64,000 bases of DNA from NCBI GenBank assembly GCA_020744425.1, contig JAGMUV010000002.1, positions 124,001-188,000 of the forward strand, in the 5' to 3' direction. The notes below the pieces were generated by a model. It saw only the letters and a list, made by a program, of their open reading frames with translations. It was not told the origin of the DNA and did no database searches. Positions 23,368 through 33,873 of the stretch are shown piece by piece. Position 1 is the stretch's first letter, and every line of letters starts with the position of its first letter. This stretch comes from Dactylonectria macrodidyma. Taxonomy: Eukaryota > Ascomycota > Sordariomycetes > Hypocreales > Nectriaceae. The position numbers and the translations under genes are program-made.

Positions 23368-24390
23368 ATGCCAAAGGTAGCGAGGTTCCACCAGCTGGGC
23401 GGGCCAGAGGTGCTGCAGATCGACGAGATTGCGTTCGAGGATCCCGCAGCTGGCGAGCTGCTGTTGAAGGTCAGCGCCATCGGGATAAACCGCATGGAAG
23501 TTTTCTTCCGCGCAGGTGGCTTCGGCCCGCCCAAGGCGTTTCCTGCCATGCTCGGGTCGGAATGTGCTGGGACGGTCCTGGCAATCGGTCAAGGCGTCAC
23601 TGGGTTCGCCATCGGGGATCGCGTGGCGACCATCCCGGGGTTTACGAGCGTCCCGGGCTTCGCCACCAAGATGAAAGGCCACGAGTGCGCGGTGTACGGC
23701 GAGCAGGCTTACGTGCCGGCGGAGATGGCGGTTAAGATTCCCAACGGCATGTCGTTCGTTGATGGCGCTGCGTTATGGATGCAATATAGCACAGCCTGGA
23801 ACAGCATGGTCGACACTGCCCAGCTCCAAAAGGGCGAGTACGTACTACTAACGGCGGCGACGTCGTCAGTGGGGATTGCGGCGGCCCAGATAGCTAAATC
23901 GCAGGGTGCCATTCCCATCTGTACGACCCGGAGTCAGTCGAAGGTGGCGGCACTGAAGTCGCTCGGCATCGAACATATCATCGTGACGGACGAGCAGGAC
24001 ATTGCGACCGAAGTGACGCGCATCACCGGCGGCGTCGGCTGCCGCGTTATCTACGACCCGGTTGCTGGGAAAGGCATTAGCACACTGCTCGATGCAGTTG
24101 CCATAAACGGGATGATCCTCATCTACGGCGTCCTGGACCTGGCTCCGGCTATGATTGACCCGCTGAAGGGAATGGCTAAGTTTGCGACCATCAAGTTTTC
24201 AGCCGTGTTTCAGACGCTGTTGAATGCAAAGAAGCGCGTTAAGATGACCGAGTTCGTGCTGAAGGGCGTCGCTAATGGCGCGCTGAAGCCCGTCGTCGAT
24301 AAGACCTTTCCGTTCAAGGATATTGCTAAAGCGCATCGCTATCTTGAGAGCAATCAGCACATTGGAAAGGTCGTCGTGACGGTCGATTGA
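23368..24390 (+). CDS. Quinone oxidoreductase-like, zinc-independent MDR family
   Basis: Intronless, 340 residues from the ATG at 23368 (PKVARFHQLGGPEVLQIDE), the usual start in this family; the frame is open to 23248 but that extension is Pro/Arg-rich and not family-like. The GroES-like N-terminal domain has FPAMLGSECAGTV in place of the zinc-ligand GHE motif, so it is probably zinc-independent. The Rossmann domain holds YVLLTAATSSVGIAAAQIAK (NADPH binding). It ends with the family-typical FPFKDIAKAHRYLESNQHIGKVVV. Members reduce quinones or enones, or act as enoyl reductases, using NADPH in the cytosol. It stands alone between the mobile element and a decayed gene, with no pathway partner nearby. 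Substrate unknown. Confidence 0.9.
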   Translation: MPKVARFHQLGGPEVLQIDEIAFEDPAAGELLLKVSAIGINRMEVFFRAGGFGPPKAFPAMLGSECAGTVLAIGQGVTGFAIGDRVATIPGFTSVPGFATKMKGHECAVYGEQAYVPAEMAVKIPNGMSFVDGAALWMQYSTAWNSMVDTAQLQKGEYVLLTAATSSVGIAAAQIAKSQGAIPICTTRSQSKVAALKSLGIEHIIVTDEQDIATEVTRITGGVGCRVIYDPVAGKGISTLLDAVAINGMILIYGVLDLAPAMIDPLKGMAKFATIKFSAVFQTLLNAKKRVKMTEFVLKGVANGALKPVVDKTFPFKDIAKAHRYLESNQHIGKVVVTVD

Positions 24391-25587
24391 CGTATCCGAA
24401 TTGGAAAGGAACGCGGGAAGAAGCCGCAGGAAGGCAGGCGAGGGCACTTGGAATTGAAGACAGCCTCGGTACTTTGAAGCTATGTGTAAACAGCCTTTTT
24501 ATGGAGGGGATTCTATAACAGGTGAATACAGGGCTACTCTTTCGGTATGCTTTCCTAATTCGCCCAAATCGCTGGGCGGCTGATACATGGGCACCCGGGT
24601 GTACAAATTGCCAGCAGCATCCCACTTGCCCCGCGGTCCTCCCTCGAGGCTTCATTCTGGACCTTTTTTTCTTCAGGTTGACAATTTTGAACTATACTAG
24701 ATTGACGATACTATTATAGAGCTTGACTACAATACACTGGTCTACCTCATCATGTGCTGAGCAGAAGACTTCCTGTTTTAGCTGAACAGCCCTGACACGA
24801 CCCTGGACGTTGTCGCGGATCTTCAAAGTATTCCGCCACGTATTTAGCTCTTGCACAGACTCCTGCATCAATAAGCCACCTACATTAGTTGCGTTACCAG
24901 CAGTCCATGGCCACTCTAGACGAAACCTTAACCAGATCTTCTTTCAAGGCTGCATAGTCAATGCATGCGTGTTCTCTAAGTGCCAGCTTCGACGTACTAA
25001 GTACCTCATCACGAGTTGCACGGCGACTCCCAGCAATTTCCATATTTTTGCTATGACTCTCAACCTCTCTTCAATAAATTCATCTCTTACGAGGGAGAGT
25101 ACGAATTCGAGAATCCGCATGCTGCCGCGACTTAGCGAATGCCCAGTCCTCTTTGGACTCTACTAAGAGTCTTCATATTGCAGTTTATATGGTGGCTACA
25201 CAACGGATCTAGTAGACTTTGGAGCGGTTGAAGAAGCTCTTTGAACTCCCGTCTCTAGCACGTCATTGCCATCATTATCGTTGATTATACCCAACCGTAT
25301 CGCAAAAATTGGCACCGCCTTTCCTCATCTCAAATTTGAAGCTTTACCTGAGGCTAACAAGCTACAAAGCCCTTTCGGCCAGCCGCAGCCATTCTTCGGG
25401 CAACTGTCACATAGCTGGGTGAATTATGCGTTCATTGAACTTCCCTGCTTTCCTGCCTTTTGGGCTTGAAGGCCGGTTATTTATCCCTTTTCTAGGTTGC
25501 GTGTAATCATCTAGAAGTTAGTTGCTAAGCTAGTAGCGATAAGTGACAACGTGACTGTTGTGGCGATTTTGCCACTATCCAACAAAA
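24391..25587. other. 1.2 kb spacer
   Basis: No recognisable gene. Short frames on both strands lack domains or splice logic. Confidence 0.5.
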
Positions 25588-26250
25588 ATGTTGGTCAATC
25601 CCGGGAAGCTCATGCTGTGCCCCGGCGATTACGACGGGTTCACGGCTCGCATCGCCCTGGACGCTGGATTTGATTCTCTGTACGATAGGGGCAGGTATCG
25701 TCGCTTCAATATTGGCGCAGCCGGATTTGGCTATTGTAACGCTGCCCGAAATGGCGGGCAACGCGAAAATGATTACCTCGCTTAACTGGAACGTTCCTGT
25801 CATAGCGGAAGGGGATTTGGTAGCTCCCTGTCTCTTACCTGCACTGTCCAGGCACACATTCAACTCAAGGTGGCTGCGATGCAAATCGAAGAACAAGCGT
25901 TTATTAAACGCTGTGGCCAACTTCGGAATAGGAACCTCGTTTCGCTGGATGACTACCTCATGCAAGTTCGAGCCGCTGCCAACACGCGTATGGAGCCTGG
26001 TCGAGACATTGTTATGATTGCCCGCACAGATTTTCTCCAGGCCTTGGTCTTGACGAGGACATATGCCGCCTCAAGGCAGTTAACAAAGCTGGAGCGTGTC
26101 TGGCATTCCTCGAAGGAATTTCGACCAAGGGTAGTGCACCAAAGTGTGTCAAGAACTTGCTCCGATACCCTGCCTTCTGAACATTGTCTCAGGGGGCGTC
26201 ACACAGGGCTACTGGCTCGCGCACCAACAATGCAACGGCCGTGCTGCGGG
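25588..26250 (+). pseudogene. Decayed PEP-mutase / isocitrate-lyase family gene
   Basis: The family order is clear but spread over three frames: KLMLCPGDYDGFTARIALDA (from ~25606), then after a frameshift at ~25683 ILAQPDLAIVTLPEMAGNAK, a degraded stretch at ~25810-25850 where the DADTGFGG metal-site motif is expected, then AAMQIEEQAFIKRCGQL and RDIVMIARTD (from ~25873), another shift near 26055 into DEDICRLKAVNKAG and FLEGISTKG, and a stop at 26178. Functional members cleave or rearrange C-C and C-P bonds in 2-oxoacid-type substrates (methylisocitrate lyase, oxaloacetate hydrolase, PEP mutase). At least three frame changes and loss of the metal-site motif make this inactive. Confidence 0.8.
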
Positions 26251-26638
26251 GCCTCATCTACGGGTGCCTGTACCCTTCCCCGCTCAACTTTAGCTCGGCT
26301 GTTCATTAGCCTCCGTTCACCACAATTTGCCCGAGAGCGCCCTGCAAAAATTTCATCACAGTATCATTCCCCTTCTAGGGAAAGAGAGCAGGTCGCTCCA
26401 CATAGTCGCAGGCACCTTGAGACTGTCACCATAAGAGTGTTCCGCACAGCTGACGAGGTCACTGCGAAAGTGTCTCGCAGTTCTGCCCTCAATAAGAATG
26501 GATGTCATGTGATGTGCCATCATTCTGATTTCTCGACGCCAGATTTAACCTGTACATAAACTCAACCCCGCCCGTCATCCACGTGCCGTCAGCGCCGAGG
26601 CAGTAGGAGGTGTCAGCTTCTCACTCCCTCACTTTCTC

Positions 26639-27742
26639 ATGATGCCACAATCAACATTTGGCTTTCGGGTGCTAGCGAGCTTGGTGCACACCTACAACTC
26701 ACTCCGTTTCGGCCGCAACAGCATGGAAGCCCTTATGGGCCAGGCTATGAAAGACAGCGCAACATTGCGGAAAACCTCGGTGCCATGGAACGACGATGAG
26801 CCTCATCCGCAATCTTGCTACACATTCGACTCGGCGACTTCTTCCTGGGTTTCAAAGACTCCGTCAGACGATGAGGCCCAAACTGCAGACAATGGCGGAA
26901 TCAACAGCATCGCCCTCTATAGCTGGAACATCGACTTCATGCTTCCCTTCGCTGAAGCCCGGATGAAGCCAGCACTCGCTTACCTCGGCAGCTTGATAGG
27001 CTCCAGCCCGCCGAACACGGCTCCCGTCATCTTCCTCCAGGAGTGCACGCCCTCAGACTTGGCCACGATCGCCGCCACGCCGTGGGTCCGGGAGCGACTC
27101 CATCTGACCGACCTGGACGCAACCAACTGGGCGACCAATCACTACGGCACAGTGACGCTCGTTGACTCCCGCCTGCCCATCACGGCCGCCTTCCGCGTAC
27201 ACTACTCCAAGACGCGCATGGATCGCGACGCCTTTTTCGTCGACGTCTCTCTCGGGGGCAAGACCGTCCGCCTCTGCAACACGCACCTCGAGTCCATGGC
27301 CCTCAACCCGCCTTTCCGCCCGCCCCAGATGCAGACCGTGGCGCAGTACCTGCGCGATGAGAAGGCCCATGCCGCCCTGGCTGCGGGAGACTTCAACGCC
27401 ATCCAGCCGTTCGATCGCATGTTGCACACGGATAACGGCCTGAAGGACGCGTTCCTGGAGCTGGGCGGAAAGGAGGATACCGAGGAGGGCTATACATGGG
27501 GTCAGCAGGCGGCGACAAAGCTCCGAGAGAAGTTTGGGTGCTCGAGGATGGACAAGGTCTACTTCTGTGGCGGCGCTGAGGTGGTCAAATTCGAGAGGTT
27601 CGGTGTGGATGTGTTGACGGAAGGAGAGGAGGAGAGCAGTCAGATCGTGGCGCTTGGCTTTGAGAAAGCGTGGGTGACGGACCATCTCGGCATCAAGGCC
27701 GAGGTAAAGATTATCGCGGAGAAGAACGCGAGCCGTCTCTAG
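26639..27742 (+). CDS. Endonuclease/exonuclease/phosphatase (EEP) family protein, TDP2-like
   Basis: Single exon, 367 residues from the first ATG. The ATG at 26723 (EALMGQAMKDSATL) resembles the usual start of fungal members and lies after a CT-rich tract, so a 339-residue product is equally likely. All EEP-fold motifs are present in order: YSWNID, IFLQECTPSD (metal-binding Glu), RLCNTHLES, AAGDFNA, RMDKVYF and VTDHLGI near the C-terminus (catalytic His). This Mg-dependent fold includes tyrosyl-DNA phosphodiesterase 2, AP endonucleases and phosphatases; WNI, LQE, GDFN and DH spacing is closest to TDP2-like fungal proteins. There is no signal peptide, so it is probably nuclear or cytosolic. 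Neighbours on both sides are pseudogenes. The precise substrate is not decidable from sequence. Confidence 0.88.
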   Translation: MMPQSTFGFRVLASLVHTYNSLRFGRNSMEALMGQAMKDSATLRKTSVPWNDDEPHPQSCYTFDSATSSWVSKTPSDDEAQTADNGGINSIALYSWNIDFMLPFAEARMKPALAYLGSLIGSSPPNTAPVIFLQECTPSDLATIAATPWVRERLHLTDLDATNWATNHYGTVTLVDSRLPITAAFRVHYSKTRMDRDAFFVDVSLGGKTVRLCNTHLESMALNPPFRPPQMQTVAQYLRDEKAHAALAAGDFNAIQPFDRMLHTDNGLKDAFLELGGKEDTEEGYTWGQQAATKLREKFGCSRMDKVYFCGGAEVVKFERFGVDVLTEGEEESSQIVALGFEKAWVTDHLGIKAEVKIIAEKNASRL

Positions 27743-27899
27743 AGTCGTCGACGAAGGTAGTCGCAGAACTAGAAGGACTACATGCATTGGGTTTCCATCC
27801 ATTATTTATTTCATGGCACTGTTAGCGTAGCACGGGCCGTCACAGCTTAGAGCGGCAGGTGCTCATCAGCTCTAGAAACTGTCACGAGCTCAAACTGTC

Positions 27900-28310
27900 T
27901 GTAGTGTCTGATTGGGTGTATGTCTGTTCTTGATTGCATCCGGTCCCCGCTCTAAGTCACTGTATATCCTTTATGCTAAAGTAGCTAGAAGGATATTGCT
28001 ATAATAGTCACATGCTATATATACGCCCAGCTACCTAAATACATATTATAACACACTCCCTTAGCTGAGGCCATTCCTAAGGACTTGGCTACCTTATAAC
28101 TCGTCTTTAGGTCTCTGCGCTGCCCTCCTCGAATCTGAGTCTTCCCTCCTTGCTAGGCCTATTTCCTTCCTTCTGGCTGCGTGCTTTTACAATCTGGTCC
28201 TTTATAGCTTCCATTCGCTATTCTAGGATAATCTAGTTTGAAATGTGCTCTATTTAAAGCATCTTAATGGATATTATATGCTATTATTTAAGTAGAGCCT
28301 TTATCATGAT
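27900..28310 (-). repeat. Possible 3' end of a Ty1/copia-like retrotransposon with LTR start
   Basis: On the minus strand a decayed, charged coding stretch is followed at about 28060 by GGGAGTG (polypurine-like) and then TGTTATAATATG, a typical LTR start. No reverse transcriptase or integrase remains and the LTR end is not defined. Another LTR-like opening (TACGGCCTGGTCCTCCGG) lies at about 28316 on the plus strand. Confidence 0.3.
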
Positions 28311-28531
28311 ACGGCCTGGTCCTCCGGAACAGCGATAGGCTTAAAAAAACAGCTAATGTGCCCAATAGTTGCTACAATCGCGATTGTTAACCAATCATTT
28401 GCCCTATACAAGCGCCTGCATTTGCTGCTCCTGCCGATTAACCATGTCTACGCAGTTCTCTAAAAGAGGGTACGAAGAAGAGCATCTTTTCAGCTTCCGG
28501 TAGGCGCCTCCAATATCTTTGTTGGAAAGAA

Positions 28532-30115
28532 GTGCTTACTATGTACATTTACACCGTCAGAAACCCGGAAGCACACAATCAACGGCGGAAACTCTTATCG
28601 CGTGGCTACTCACAGAGCACTCTGCTGGGTATTGAGCAAGAAATTGCCGCCAAGATACAAACGTTGCTCGACACATGTGCTAGAGAAGCGACAGACACGA
28701 AGCCAGTTGACATATACGGTTGGGTGCACCTCTTATCATTCGACATAGTTTGTACGAAGATGATACGCTGGCCTAGTCACGGAACCGACCATAAGACTAA
28801 TGGATCTCAGATCGTCTCCTGTTTGGAGAAGACCCCAAGTCCTTGGAACCTGGAGGAGAGCATAAAGTGTTGTCCTACTTCAGAGCGTGGAGACCTATAT
28901 TCATCTACGTAGGTACAACGGCATGGCATGAATGGCACCCCGGCTTGGCCTGCTCTCCTAGCGCTCAGGCAGATAGTTTTGTGCTTAGAGTACTGATCAC
29001 TATTCAATTTCGCAGAAAGAATTTTGGCCACAACTGGAGCAGTATGGCATATACTTGCCAGGGAGTCTTGGGAACAACTTTCGCAAAGTCAAGGCATGGA
29101 AAGAGGTAAGTCTGGGACCAAGCCTCTATCTGGTATGAAATCCATCTCACAGCATGGGCAGTTCTCAGCCGATCTCATCAGGAAGTCCCGCAAGAATGCC
29201 GTCGTTACACCATTCTTCCGCTCGGTTCTCTAAGGAGAAGAGGACGGTTACCTCGGCCGACCTCTCACAGACTCAGAAATTGCAGAGGAATGCATGAGCG
29301 GCATGTAAGCGAGGGCCTTGACGTTGACCGAATTTCCAGCTAACCCACTTTTGAGGTTCGGAGGTACTGAAACAACAGCAAATACCTTCATTTTTCTACT
29401 ATGGGCTACGCTCCGACACCCGGAAGTGGTCAGCAAGCTCACATCCGAGCTGAAGTCTGCTTTTCTGAGCGCTCGATCGGTGCCAGACTATCAGGTTAGA
29501 TGCATGAAATGCTCCAAATTATTCGACACCAGCTGCTAACAATTCTCTAGACTTGCTCCCGACTACCCTATCTTCAAGCCATGATAAACGAAACCTTACG
29601 CATGTATCCAACCATCGTTGCCATGCTTCCAAGAATAGCGACACGGCACAGCATCGTTACTGGAGTTCCGGTTCCCAAAGGAGTAGGCCCATCTCCCTGC
29701 CATGGATCCAAGCTTTCGCTTATAATGTTCGAATTAGACAGTTGTAGGAATACAGAATTACACGGTACACAGGCGGGAACCAGCATTTCCCTACCCGGAA
29801 GATATTGATCCGGATCGTTGGCTCGATGACGAAAATATGGAACAGAGAAAGGAAGCATTTTTGCCGTTCTCAGTTGGTGCTCGGAGATGTATTGGAATGA
29901 AGTAAGCGCCGGATTGTATCCAACGTGGATCAGAGCTAACCTTTGAAAGCCTTGCCCAAACAGAACAGAGCAAACTTGCGGCAGCATTTTTTTGACGATT
30001 TGACGCATCCATTTCTCCGAGTATGCGGCCAGAAGATATGAGGATGTTCGACAGCTTTAGTGCCGGCCCCGTCGGTCGTAAGCTGCTCCTACAACTGAGG
30101 GAGTCAGCTGAGTAG
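28532..30115 (+). pseudogene. Decayed, N-terminally truncated cytochrome P450
   Basis: In order: an RNPEAHNQRRKLLSRGYSQS C-helix region (~28563), PVDIYGWVHLLSFDIV, then an I-helix segment FGGTETTANTF (~29358), the K-helix ExxR in INETLRMYPTI (~29590), a frame change near 29690-29760, RREPAFPYPEDIDPDRWLDD, and the heme-binding loop FSVGARRCIGM (~29865) with its Cys. A GTAAGC donor after this and an AAAG acceptor lead into LAQTEQSKLAAAFF, then a TGA, and a family-typical tail to a stop at 30113. Parts lie in different frames and the N-terminal membrane anchor and roughly the first 100 residues are absent. P450s of this kind are ER-bound monooxygenases, often in secondary metabolism. It is inactive as read. 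Confidence 0.8.
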
Positions 30116-31531
30116 GTTGACGAGAATACTGAGGATAATTAGAAATTTTCGCTATTTTGGTATTGAGATATCTAAGAAACAGGTAATCTGCATAGCGATC
30201 GTTTCACTTGTTTCACGGAGGTATTTGTTTGGACAAGATGCAGCATTGGCAACAAGTCGGAACAAGACATTTGCGTCTAACGAAATCTAGCCAGATGGCC
30301 GAGTTGCTCTTGATAGTAGCCTCTATCTTATTGGCCTTGTGCTTCTCGGAGGTAATCTTGAAAATCAAAGTCCAGCGCATGACGTGAGAACCAGTCCTCA
30401 GTCAGAGGATCGATAGTGCGATTGTCTCCATAGTATTCAATGTTATTAATCAGAAGGATATTAATATATAGCTAGTAGCTGAATCATTAAGAAGTAATAG
30501 TTAAAGAAAGTCAGCACTGCTGAGAGAAAGGCGATGTAAAATATGTAGTAAGACTGGCCATAACTTAAGAACCTGTTAGGTTGTAATTAGGACATTTGGG
30601 GAAGAATATAGCGATTAGTTTTGATTAATAGATGCTTTGTTATGTATTTATTTCAATTTCTAGATTCAGGGTAATATTTTTTGACCGGCAAGCTTGTTTG
30701 ACCGGCATGCTTATCATGTACGTTATCTATTGTGATGTTCGAGATACACACAATACGCACATGTTTTGAGGTCATCTGAGTGCCACGCTAGCTTCCCGAC
30801 AGTATTGTCAATTCATTACCTCTCAAATCCTGTGAGATATTAAATAGCTCATCTGGTCACATGAGAGGTGTCCACCGACGTTTAACCAGGACCTACAAAT
30901 TCCCCTTTTTAGCAGCATGTTACCACCCAGTACCCCTGCATTTGTCAAGCGACATATGTGCCCCATAAACCCTGTCTCCGATGTCTCCTGGCTGCGTGGA
31001 GAGTGGCCTTGGTTTCGATATTGACGACTTGCACAGGGTGTTGGTTAGTGTGTCCAGGGGTCGTGGTGCCCCGTCATTCTGCCGCATCTCTGCCGAAGTT
31101 TCCCCTCGAGCTAAGTCGGGCGACCAGCCTCGATCCAACCTCGGGTCATGCCCCGAAATCCGACATCACGAGCTGGCGACATGGTCTGTCATTCTGGCTG
31201 TTTTTCTTTGCCCAGCCATTGAGAAGGGTCGAATGCAGCGGTTTGGTGGAATGGCTCGTCTGACCAGCCGCCCGAAAGGATGCAGGATCTGTACCAAGCT
31301 ACCTGCCTAAGTCAGAGTACCCGTCATCATGCATGGAGCTGTACTCGGCCACCAGGTCAAAAGTTGAAGCTAGCAGAATCAGAGTCATTGCACACGCACT
31401 TTTGTCGCAGAATGAAAGTTATGTATTGATAGTCCGTATTCAATATCAGTGCTCCCACGCCAATCCCCAACCTCTCTCTCAACCCACCTCCCTTCATGGC
31501 TTCATCATGGATTTACTTCTCTGAGAAGTTA
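30116..31531. other. 1.4 kb spacer
   Basis: Frames at 30920-31310 are present on both strands with no recognisable domain. No gene is supported. Confidence 0.5.
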
Positions 31532-31846
31532 TTAGTATCCGAGACAATCGTATTTGTACAACAATGCTAATCTACCATTTTTAAAATTGGCATTGGAAAG
31601 CTTCTGGATCTCCTCCTTGCATTGGTCGATGGTGCCCACGGACTCGAAGGAGCGGCGAGCAAAGGTGTCCTGCTTGACTGATGTCGCCTTGGAGTTCTGC
31701 GGCGCCTTCAAGGGAATGGCGAAACCGAACCCGGCCATGGCACCGACGGAAGGTGTGACGTTGAAGGTGGGCTGAGGGGCAGCGGTGCTCTTCTCATCCT
31801 TATCCTCCTTGGAGTAGGTCGTGGGAAGAGAGTAGCGGGATCCCAT
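31532..31846 (-). CDS. Small hypothetical protein, 104 residues
   Basis: ATG at 31846, stop at 31532, no intron needed. The sequence starts GSRYSLPTTYSKEDKDEKST, has a hydrophobic Gly/Ala/Phe patch (VGAMAGFGFAIPLKAP) in the middle and a charged C-terminal helix-like part (IDQCKEEIQKLSNANF). The composition is protein-like and the start context is reasonable, but I recognise no family. The frame stays open upstream, where the composition looks non-coding, so I chose the internal ATG. It could be a small soluble or membrane-associated protein. Confidence 0.45.
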   Translation of the reverse strand: MGSRYSLPTTYSKEDKDEKSTAAPQPTFNVTPSVGAMAGFGFAIPLKAPQNSKATSVKQDTFARRSFESVGTIDQCKEEIQKLSNANFKNGRLALLYKYDCLGY

Positions 31847-32476
31847 TGCTGTGACCTTGAGTGAAGTAAGTATATATAGAGCCTGATTGTGGAATTCGCT
31901 TGATGATGGCTCGTATGTCCGACCGAGTGTTATCAGACACCGGGCGTTGCCTGACCTCTTTATACCTTTTTCGTACATACGGCAAACTTCCTGATTAGGC
32001 AATTGCATGAGAACAAATGCCTTTGACCGCGCACTGTGAAGACTATTATCTTCGAGACCCAGCAAGTGGTCGGCTGACAGGATGACCATTGCCCTTCATG
32101 TTTCTCCGAGTCTTGTCCATGCCGCCAAGGCGCTGCCCTCAACCCTCAATGTTACCCAAGCCTTAGCGCACTCTCACATTCGTAGTGTGATCACCGCCTG
32201 GCTAAGCGAAGGGTGCCTAGAAAGCAGAGTAGAGAGACCGCGGATGCTGTACTGGTACCCGCCGTGGCCACCGCCCCCACTTTCTCCAGAGTTGTCGAGA
32301 CCATCCCATCCCGGGCGGAACGACGGTCCGCGGCCAGAGGGCGAAGCCGGCTGAGGCGATGACATGGCCTTAAAAGCGCACGAAACCCGAACGCTCGTCT
32401 TTCTTCTATACCTCCTCACCACTCCCTTCTTACCCCTGCACCCAAAACCCCTCCATAGCATCCTTCACGACCAAAT

Positions 32477-33873
32477 ATGGCCGCTGCCTACCCTCACTTG
32501 ACCTGGCGCCAGGCCACCCCGGGCGTCTGGCAGCGCGGGATCGACGAGATCGAGTCGTTCTACTCTTCTATGGCGGTCATCTACGAGGACAGCGGCCGCA
32601 TGTTCTTCGGCATGACCGGATTCCTGTCTCTCTCCGTCGAGTTCCCTAAGGACGTGGGCCGGCATAGAGCTGAGCAGGATATCGACCAGGCTCTGGAAAA
32701 GGCCTGGCTGACCCTAAGATATGACCATCCAACCCTAACAGCCCGGGTCATCCAGAACGGCGAGAAGACAACATGGATTAAGTCCTACACTCAGTTCAGT
32801 GATGAGAATGACCGTGCTGCGTGGCTGAAGAGGACGTTTGTTCTCGTCTCAACTGGCCAGACCGGCATTGAGTGGGCGAACTCTGACCCACCTGCTCCAT
32901 ATGTACCGACACTCTTTGTCGTTCAGCCGCCAGCTGAATCAAATGATGGCACCCTAATCCGGCGAGACCTTGTCTTCCGCTCCCCGCACGATATCATTGA
33001 CGGCATCGGAACTTTGATTATGCTGAATAACTTGATTGGCCATGCCTCATGCGCCTTTAGCCAGGGGGCGGCCTTTAAGCTACCCATCTTCGACGGGTCT
33101 GAGGTTGCCAATCTGAGTCCTTCCTACCGCATTGCTGCCAACATCCCTCCCCCCTGAACTTAACCTGGAGCAAAAAGCCCGCCTCGGGGTTGTCATCGCA
33201 CAGAAAGCCAGTGTTATCGGCGCCACGGATGTTGAAGTGCTCGCCCTGCCGTACAGCAAGGGGGCCATCATGCCTGGAAAGCATCAACGTGCCGCCCTCA
33301 CGCTCTCCCCGGAGCAGACCACGCAACTCCTGGCTGCTTGCAAGCAGGAAGGGCTTACGCCGACACACCTCTTCCACGCTGCTGCTGCTATAGTCGACCG
33401 AGACCTTCAGGCCCCCTCTGCCGAAGCAAAACGTGTCCGATACATCAACTACATCCTCCGTAACGAACGCTCGAGCCTCACCGCGCCGTATAATACCAGA
33501 AAGCACCCCGCGGGGCTATATCACTCCGTGTCTGGCCAAAGTCTTGTTCTTGACAGGGATCTATTGGAGGAGGGTAAGCAGGCTGATGCCAAGTCTCGCA
33601 GAGAGGAGTTCCACTCTATTGTCCGCCTGGTGAAGGACTTTTACCACGAGGTTCGCCACGACAAGGAGCACTATATCATGGTGCCTGATCTCTGGGCCAT
33701 CGGAAGCCCGGAGGTACCACCGTCTCCTCGGCCACTGCCTAGGGACCTTTGATGGGAGGCTGTGCCTGAGCGTGGCGTATAATGACGCATGGCATATAGA
33801 GGAGGACGTGTGTGACTTTTTATGTCGGTGCAAGAAGATTGTATTTGATGGCATGGGCTTGGCTGCAGCTTGA
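32477..33873 (+). pseudogene. TRI3-like BAHD-type O-acyltransferase, frameshifted and internally deleted
   Basis: Begins at the ATG at 32477 (AAAYPHLTWRQATPGVWQRG), closely resembling the family of trichothecene 15-O-acetyltransferase TRI3 (acetyl-CoA-dependent, condensation-domain-like fold). The catalytic HxxxD is present as HDIIDGIG (~32977). The frame breaks at a run of six C residues at 33149-33154, where one base fewer would restore continuity into ELNLEQKARLG; it then stays open through NYILRNERSS and HYIMVPDLWAIGSPE. A further break at ~33715 joins this to GRLCLSVAYNDAWHIEEDV, skipping about 60 residues present in typical members, and a stop at 33871. The homopolymer shift alone could be a sequencing error, but the missing segment argues for a real pseudogene. 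The family exists outside toxin clusters, so toxin relevance is not implied. Confidence 0.78.

Noticed and set aside
27053..27802. 249-codon minus-strand frame
   Set aside because: Antisense shadow of the EEP-family gene; no recognisable family.
30920..31310. Overlapping frames on both strands near 31 kb
   Set aside because: No recognisable signature; likely chance in a GC-richer patch.
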